Of a DNA stretch of 7,802 bases, positions 6,034-7,802 are shown piece by piece. Numbering within the stretch: position 1 is the first letter of the stretch; every line of letters begins with the position of its first letter. The DNA lies in NCBI GenBank assembly GCA_021792015.1, contig JAJYVM010000093.1, positions 1 through 7,802 on the forward strand. Direction: 5' to 3'. Source of the stretch: Bacillota bacterium (GTDB lineage: Bacteria; Bacillota; Sulfobacillia; RBS10-35; JAJYVM01). The notes under the pieces were generated by a model, which was given only the letters and a program-made list of their open reading frames with translations, was not told the DNA's origin and did no database searches. The position numbers and the translations under genes are program-made.

Positions 6034-6600
6034 ATGCCACGCATACCGGATGCGCACCCCGACGAGGTCACCGACCCCGAGCTCGCGGAGCGTCTGCGCA
6101 GCCAGATCGCGCAGCATGGCCACGCCGTCGGCTCCACCGGCCTGCTGGCGCGCCGGCCGTCTGTGGCCCGCGCCTGGAGCGGCCTGTTCGCCGGCCTCGC
6201 GGAGTCGGGACTGCTGAAGCGGCCTCTGCGCCACCTCGTCAACCGGCGCGTCGCCATGACCGTCGGATGCCCCTACTGAGCGGATCTGCACGCTGCCGGC
6301 GGCAGCGAGGCGGGCCTCGGCGACGAGAAGCTGCTGGACCTCGACCGTTATGCGGAAAGCCCCCACTACAGCGAGCGGGAGCGCGCGGCGCTGGCGCTGA
6401 CCGACGCCCTGACAGCGACGCCTCAAGCGGTCGACGATGCGACCTTCGCGCGGGCGCGGGCGCAGTTCAGCCCCGACGAGCTGGTCGAGCTGGTCGCCCT
6501 GGCCGCGTGGGAAAACAGCGTCAGCCGCTTCAATCACGCATTCGGGGTGGAGGCCATCGGTCTCTGGCACCCGGGGGCGGGCGCCGGCGGGGGCCGGTAG
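6034..6600 (+). CDS. AhpD/carboxymuconolactone-decarboxylase-like selenoprotein (in-frame TGA = Sec)
   Basis: Read through the TGA at 6277-6279, this is a 188-residue alpha-helical protein of the AhpD/CMD peroxidase-related family. The N-terminal part ends LVNRRVAMTVGCPY. After the TGA the same frame continues ADLHAAGG ... ERERAALALTDALTATP ... FSPDELVELVALAAWENSVS, then RFNHAFGVEAIG, and stops at TAG. These are the expected family blocks. The TGA is codon 82 and falls exactly on the second cysteine of C79-x-x-C, with the catalytic histidine retained at H86 (C-P-Y-U-A-D-L-H). AhpD-like enzymes use this pair to reduce peroxides or shuttle thiol electrons; selenocysteine would raise reactivity. 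A hairpin follows the TGA. ATG 6034 has GAGGGAGG 9 bases upstream. Ordinary termination would give an 81-residue fragment without an active site. Alternatives are a recent nonsense mutation or a base-call error (TGC to TGA). Confidence 0.85.
6277..6307 (+). promoter_or_regulatory. UGA codon with candidate bacterial SECIS hairpin
   Basis: After the TGA come 11 bases, then CGCTGCC (6291-6297), the loop GGC (6298-6300) and GGCAGCG (6301-6307): a perfect 7-bp stem with a 3-base loop carrying G at its first two positions. The loop begins 18 bases after the UGA. Bacterial SECIS models call for an apical loop with an early G about 16-37 bases downstream, so the geometry fits. A second, overlapping hairpin, CGAGG-CGGG-CCTCG (6305-6318), is also in range and could compete. 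GC-rich coding DNA forms hairpins often, so the support comes mainly from position and from the codon replaced. Confidence 0.55.
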
Positions 6601-6608
6601 GGGTTGGG

Positions 6609-6648
6609 GCGGCCGGGGGGAGGTGCCGGCAGGCCTCCCCCCGGCCGC
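6609..6648. terminator. Bidirectional terminator-like hairpin between convergent genes
   Basis: GCGGCCGGGGGGAGG (6609-6623) and CCTCCCCCCGGCCGC (6634-6648) pair perfectly over 15 bp around a 10-base loop, which itself contains the palindrome TGCCGGCA. It lies in the 57-base gap between the TAG of the selenoprotein gene and the stop of the ferredoxin gene, where a shared terminator is expected. There is no T-tract on either side, so it is not a classical intrinsic terminator, but such U-less hairpins are common in GC-rich genomes. Confidence 0.65.
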
Positions 6649-6657
6649 GGGCTCGGC

Positions 6658-6894
6658 TCAGCTCCGGAAGAAGTCCGCGTTCTTTTGAATGTACGCGCGC
6701 CAGTTCGCCGGCACCTCGTCCTCGTCGTAGATGGCGCTGACGGGGCAGACCGTCGAGCAGGCGCTGCAGCCGATGCACTCATCGGGGTCGATGAAGTACT
6801 GGTCCTCCCCCTCGTGGATGCAATTCACCGGGCAGACCTCGACACATGAGGCGTCCTTGCTTCCGATGCAGGGCTCGGTGATCACATAGATCAT
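6658..6894 (-). CDS. 7Fe/8Fe-type bacterial ferredoxin
   Basis: A 78-residue soluble electron carrier. Cysteines are at 9, 17, 21, 25 and at 40, 43, 46, 50. The first group, CIGSKDASCVEVCPVNC, lacks the cysteine at position 12 (serine here), as in 7Fe ferredoxins of the Thermus type, so one [3Fe-4S] and one [4Fe-4S] cluster are likely. The second group, CIGCSACSTVCP, is the canonical [4Fe-4S] motif. The ending DEVPANWRAYIQKNADFF is typical of this family. ATG 6894 is preceded at 7 bases by GGAGGTGA, the strongest ribosome binding site in the window. A palindromic operator and a -10-like TAGGCT lie upstream. It could donate electrons to one of the redox proteins nearby; the partner is not shown by the sequence. 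Confidence 0.95.
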   Translation of the reverse strand: MIYVITEPCIGSKDASCVEVCPVNCIHEGEDQYFIDPDECIGCSACSTVCPVSAIYDEDEVPANWRAYIQKNADFFRS

Positions 6895-6915
6895 CCGGCG
6901 GTCACCTCCACGGCA

Positions 6916-6921
6916 AGCCTA
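6916..6921 (-). promoter_or_regulatory. Putative -10 box of the ferredoxin gene
   Basis: TAGGCT on the minus strand, 30.5 bases from the centre of the palindrome at 6944-6959. This is the same spacing as at the membrane protein promoter. It predicts a start near 6910, operator at -41.5, and a 16-base leader that begins with the Shine-Dalgarno. Confidence 0.5.
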
Positions 6922-6943
6922 GCGCGAGGCCGCCAGGCGGGGC

Positions 6944-6959
6944 GGTGATCGCCGTCACC
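6944..6959 (-). promoter_or_regulatory. Crp/Fnr-like operator upstream of the ferredoxin gene
   Basis: GGTGAT-CGCC-GTCACC, extended by pairing C/G flanks to 18 bases (6943-6960), with a mismatch at the sixth position of the arms. It sits between the GAF gene stop (6965) and the ferredoxin start (6894), and matches the other three sites in core and spacing. Confidence 0.68.
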
Positions 6960-6964
6960 GCCCC

Positions 6965-7621
6965 TCACGCCAGCAGGCGGGCCGCGCGGGCGGCCAGCTC
7001 GCGGATGGGGTCGAGCTCGCGGGCGCTGAAGCGCCCGATCTGCCCGCTCTCGGCGACCAGGGCCCCAACCCGCTCGCCACCGTCGACGAGCGGCAGCGCA
7101 ACGACACTGCGCAGACCGAGGTAGCACTGGGGAGACCGCCCGGCCGCCTCCTCCTCGCCGTCCGCGACCAGCTCCTGCCCGGACGCCATGACGGCCTCGG
7201 CAAAGGTCGCCAGCACGTCGTCTTCGTCGGGGACGCCGACGATGAGCGGTGCGGCAAGGCTGGGCGCATGGAAGAGGATGGCGTCGAACCGCCGGGTGCG
7301 CTGGAGCGCACCCTCCCCCACAACCCACAGCGCCTGCTCGACGACGGCGGCGCGGATCAGGGGCATGTGCGCGGAGACCGGGTCGCCGGGGTCTGCAGTC
7401 AGCGTGATGTCCGTCGCAGCGGCGAGCTCGCCAGCCGCCCGCAATGCGGCAGATTGCTCCGGCAGCGCCAGCCAGGCGCGCAGCGCCGCCTCGGACGGGT
7501 TGGGCCCCGGCGGCGCGGCCAGCGCCGGGAGCCAGCGGTCGCACGGGCCCGGCGGCCGGTCACCGGGCCAGCGGACCGTGAGGAAGACGCGCATGCCGCC
7601 ATCAGGCCGCATGCGGCTCAT
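6965..7621 (-). CDS. GAF-domain protein without an output domain
   Basis: A 218-residue soluble protein. About residues 85-216 have the character of a GAF domain, best seen in the second half: LRSVVALPLVDGGERVGALV, then a helix ending ELDPIRELAARAARLLA. GAF domains bind small ligands (cyclic nucleotides, heme, Fe-S centres) or sense redox state. The first 80 residues are Pro/Ala-rich with no clear fold, and no kinase, cyclase or HTH output is fused. The ATG at 7621 gives the longest form; MRVFLTVRW at codon 10 (7594) is an alternative. Neither has a strong ribosome binding site. The gene lies upstream of the ferredoxin gene in the same direction, but the operator at 6944 suggests the ferredoxin also has its own promoter. 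It may be a sensor or a GAF-type methionine-sulfoxide-reductase-like protein, though no catalytic cysteine pattern was recognised. Confidence 0.72.
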   Translation of the reverse strand: MSRMRPDGGMRVFLTVRWPGDRPPGPCDRWLPALAAPPGPNPSEAALRAWLALPEQSAALRAAGELAAATDITLTADPGDPVSAHMPLIRAAVVEQALWVVGEGALQRTRRFDAILFHAPSLAAPLIVGVPDEDDVLATFAEAVMASGQELVADGEEEAAGRSPQCYLGLRSVVALPLVDGGERVGALVAESGQIGRFSARELDPIRELAARAARLLA

Positions 7622-7671
7622 GCATGGGCACCGCGCGGACAGCCCTGCTGACGGAAAGCGCCTCCCCCACC

Positions 7672-7703
7672 ACCATAGCCGGACCCGTCCGGCGCGGTGT
7701 CAA
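7672..7703 (-). promoter_or_regulatory. Candidate sigma-70-type promoter for the GAF gene
   Basis: A perfect -35 TTGACA (7703-7698, minus strand) is followed after 20 bases by TATGGT (7677-7672), the most AT-rich patch in the region. The spacer is longer than the usual 16-19, so this is tentative. It would leave about 44 bases of leader before ATG 7621. No GTGA-N6-TCAC site is present, so the GAF gene appears to stand outside the palindrome regulon. Confidence 0.35.
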
Positions 7704-7712
7704 GATCGTGCG

Positions 7713-7750
7713 CCTGGGCGCCGCACACCAGGCTGGTGGCAGCGCCCAGG
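7713..7750. other. Long imperfect hairpin in the intergenic region
   Basis: CCTGGGCGC (7713-7721) pairs with GCGCCCAGG (7742-7750). After one mismatch, GC pairs with GC; after a bulged A, CACCAG (7726-7731) pairs with CTGGTG (7733-7738). This gives 17 paired bases, the innermost of which must open to make a loop. No T-tract follows on either strand. It sits just before the ribosome binding site of a possible gene at 7765 and about 10 bases upstream of the -35 of the GAF promoter. It may be a terminator, a leader attenuator or a protein site. Confidence 0.45.
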
Positions 7751-7764
7751 GAGAGGGTCGCTCC

Positions 7765-7802
7765 GTGAGGCGCATCCGCTTCGGGGCCGGCCCATCACGC
7801 GC
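7765..7802 (+). CDS. Possible start of a plus-strand gene cut by the window end
   Basis: GTG at 7765 is preceded at about 7 bases by GGGAGAGG, a good ribosome binding site, and opens a frame (V-R-R-I-R-F-G-A-G-P-S-R) that runs to the end of the window. Twelve codons are too few to identify a family. Base composition alone could give an open frame of this length, so this call rests on the ribosome binding site and the divergent position relative to the GAF gene. Confidence 0.3.
   Translation, partial: MRRIRFGAGPSR

Noticed and set aside
6034..6279. A standalone 81-residue gene ending at TGA.
   Set aside because: It would end just before the catalytic histidine, and the same frame carries the rest of the family domain to TAG; recoding explains both halves.
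6658..6894. Serine at ferredoxin position 12 as a damaged 4Fe-4S ligand.
   Set aside because: In 7Fe ferredoxins this position does not need to bind iron; the remaining eight cysteines have the normal spacing.
7597..7802. Minus-strand frame open from the window edge to about 7597.
   Set aside because: No family resemblance, Arg/Pro-rich, runs through a hairpin and promoter-like sequences and overlaps the GAF gene start.

Overview
The window is a GC-rich stretch (GC3 near 90% in most genes) from a bacterium. GTG and TTG starts, strong purine-rich ribosome binding sites and a Thermus-type 7Fe ferredoxin suggest a high-GC, possibly thermophilic lineage such as a high-GC Firmicute or a Chloroflexota/Thermus-like group. 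The sequence alone does not fix the taxon. No mobile element, tRNA, rRNA or CRISPR array was seen.

Left part (1-1823, plus strand): the C-terminus of a zinc-type medium-chain dehydrogenase overlaps by 8 bases a TTG-started acyl-CoA synthetase (AMP-forming). This looks like the end of a catabolic operon, separate in function from the rest.

Middle (1864-5900, minus strand): a compact set typical of nitric oxide/nitrosative or redox stress loci. In transcription order these are a 12-helix membrane protein resembling NnrS or heme-copper oxidase subunit I (5900-4605), a hemerythrin HHE protein (4571-4083), a second hemerythrin HHE protein (about 3899-3399), a double-DUF2249 protein with an Ala/Pro-rich tail (about 3296-2559), and a Crp/Fnr-family regulator (2562-1864). 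The last two overlap at a CTGA junction, and the regulator has no ordinary start codon that would preserve its N-terminal helix.

Right part: divergent from the membrane protein lies an AhpD/carboxymuconolactone-decarboxylase-like gene (6034-6600, plus). Its redox motif is interrupted by an in-frame TGA exactly where the second cysteine of CxxC belongs. The family match continues to a TAG stop 107 codons later, and a hairpin with bSECIS-like geometry follows the TGA. I read this as a selenoprotein (CxxU). A large bidirectional hairpin separates it from a convergent 7Fe/8Fe ferredoxin gene (6894-6658), followed by a GAF-domain gene (7621-6965). A possible new plus-strand gene starts at 7765.

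The unifying signal is a palindrome, CGGTGAy-N4-rTCACCG. It occurs four times in the window, always between genes: before the DUF2249-regulator operon (3344), before the second hemerythrin (4067), in the membrane protein/selenoprotein divergent region (5952), and before the ferredoxin (6944). It has the GTGA-N6-TCAC core expected for a Crp-like recognition helix, and the encoded regulator carries R-E-T-x-x-R in that helix. At two promoters the palindrome centre lies 30.5 bp from a TA-N3-T type -10 box, which is the class II (-41.5) geometry. The inferred picture is an autoregulated Crp/Fnr regulon joining di-iron (hemerythrin), heme-like membrane, Fe-S and selenocysteine redox proteins.
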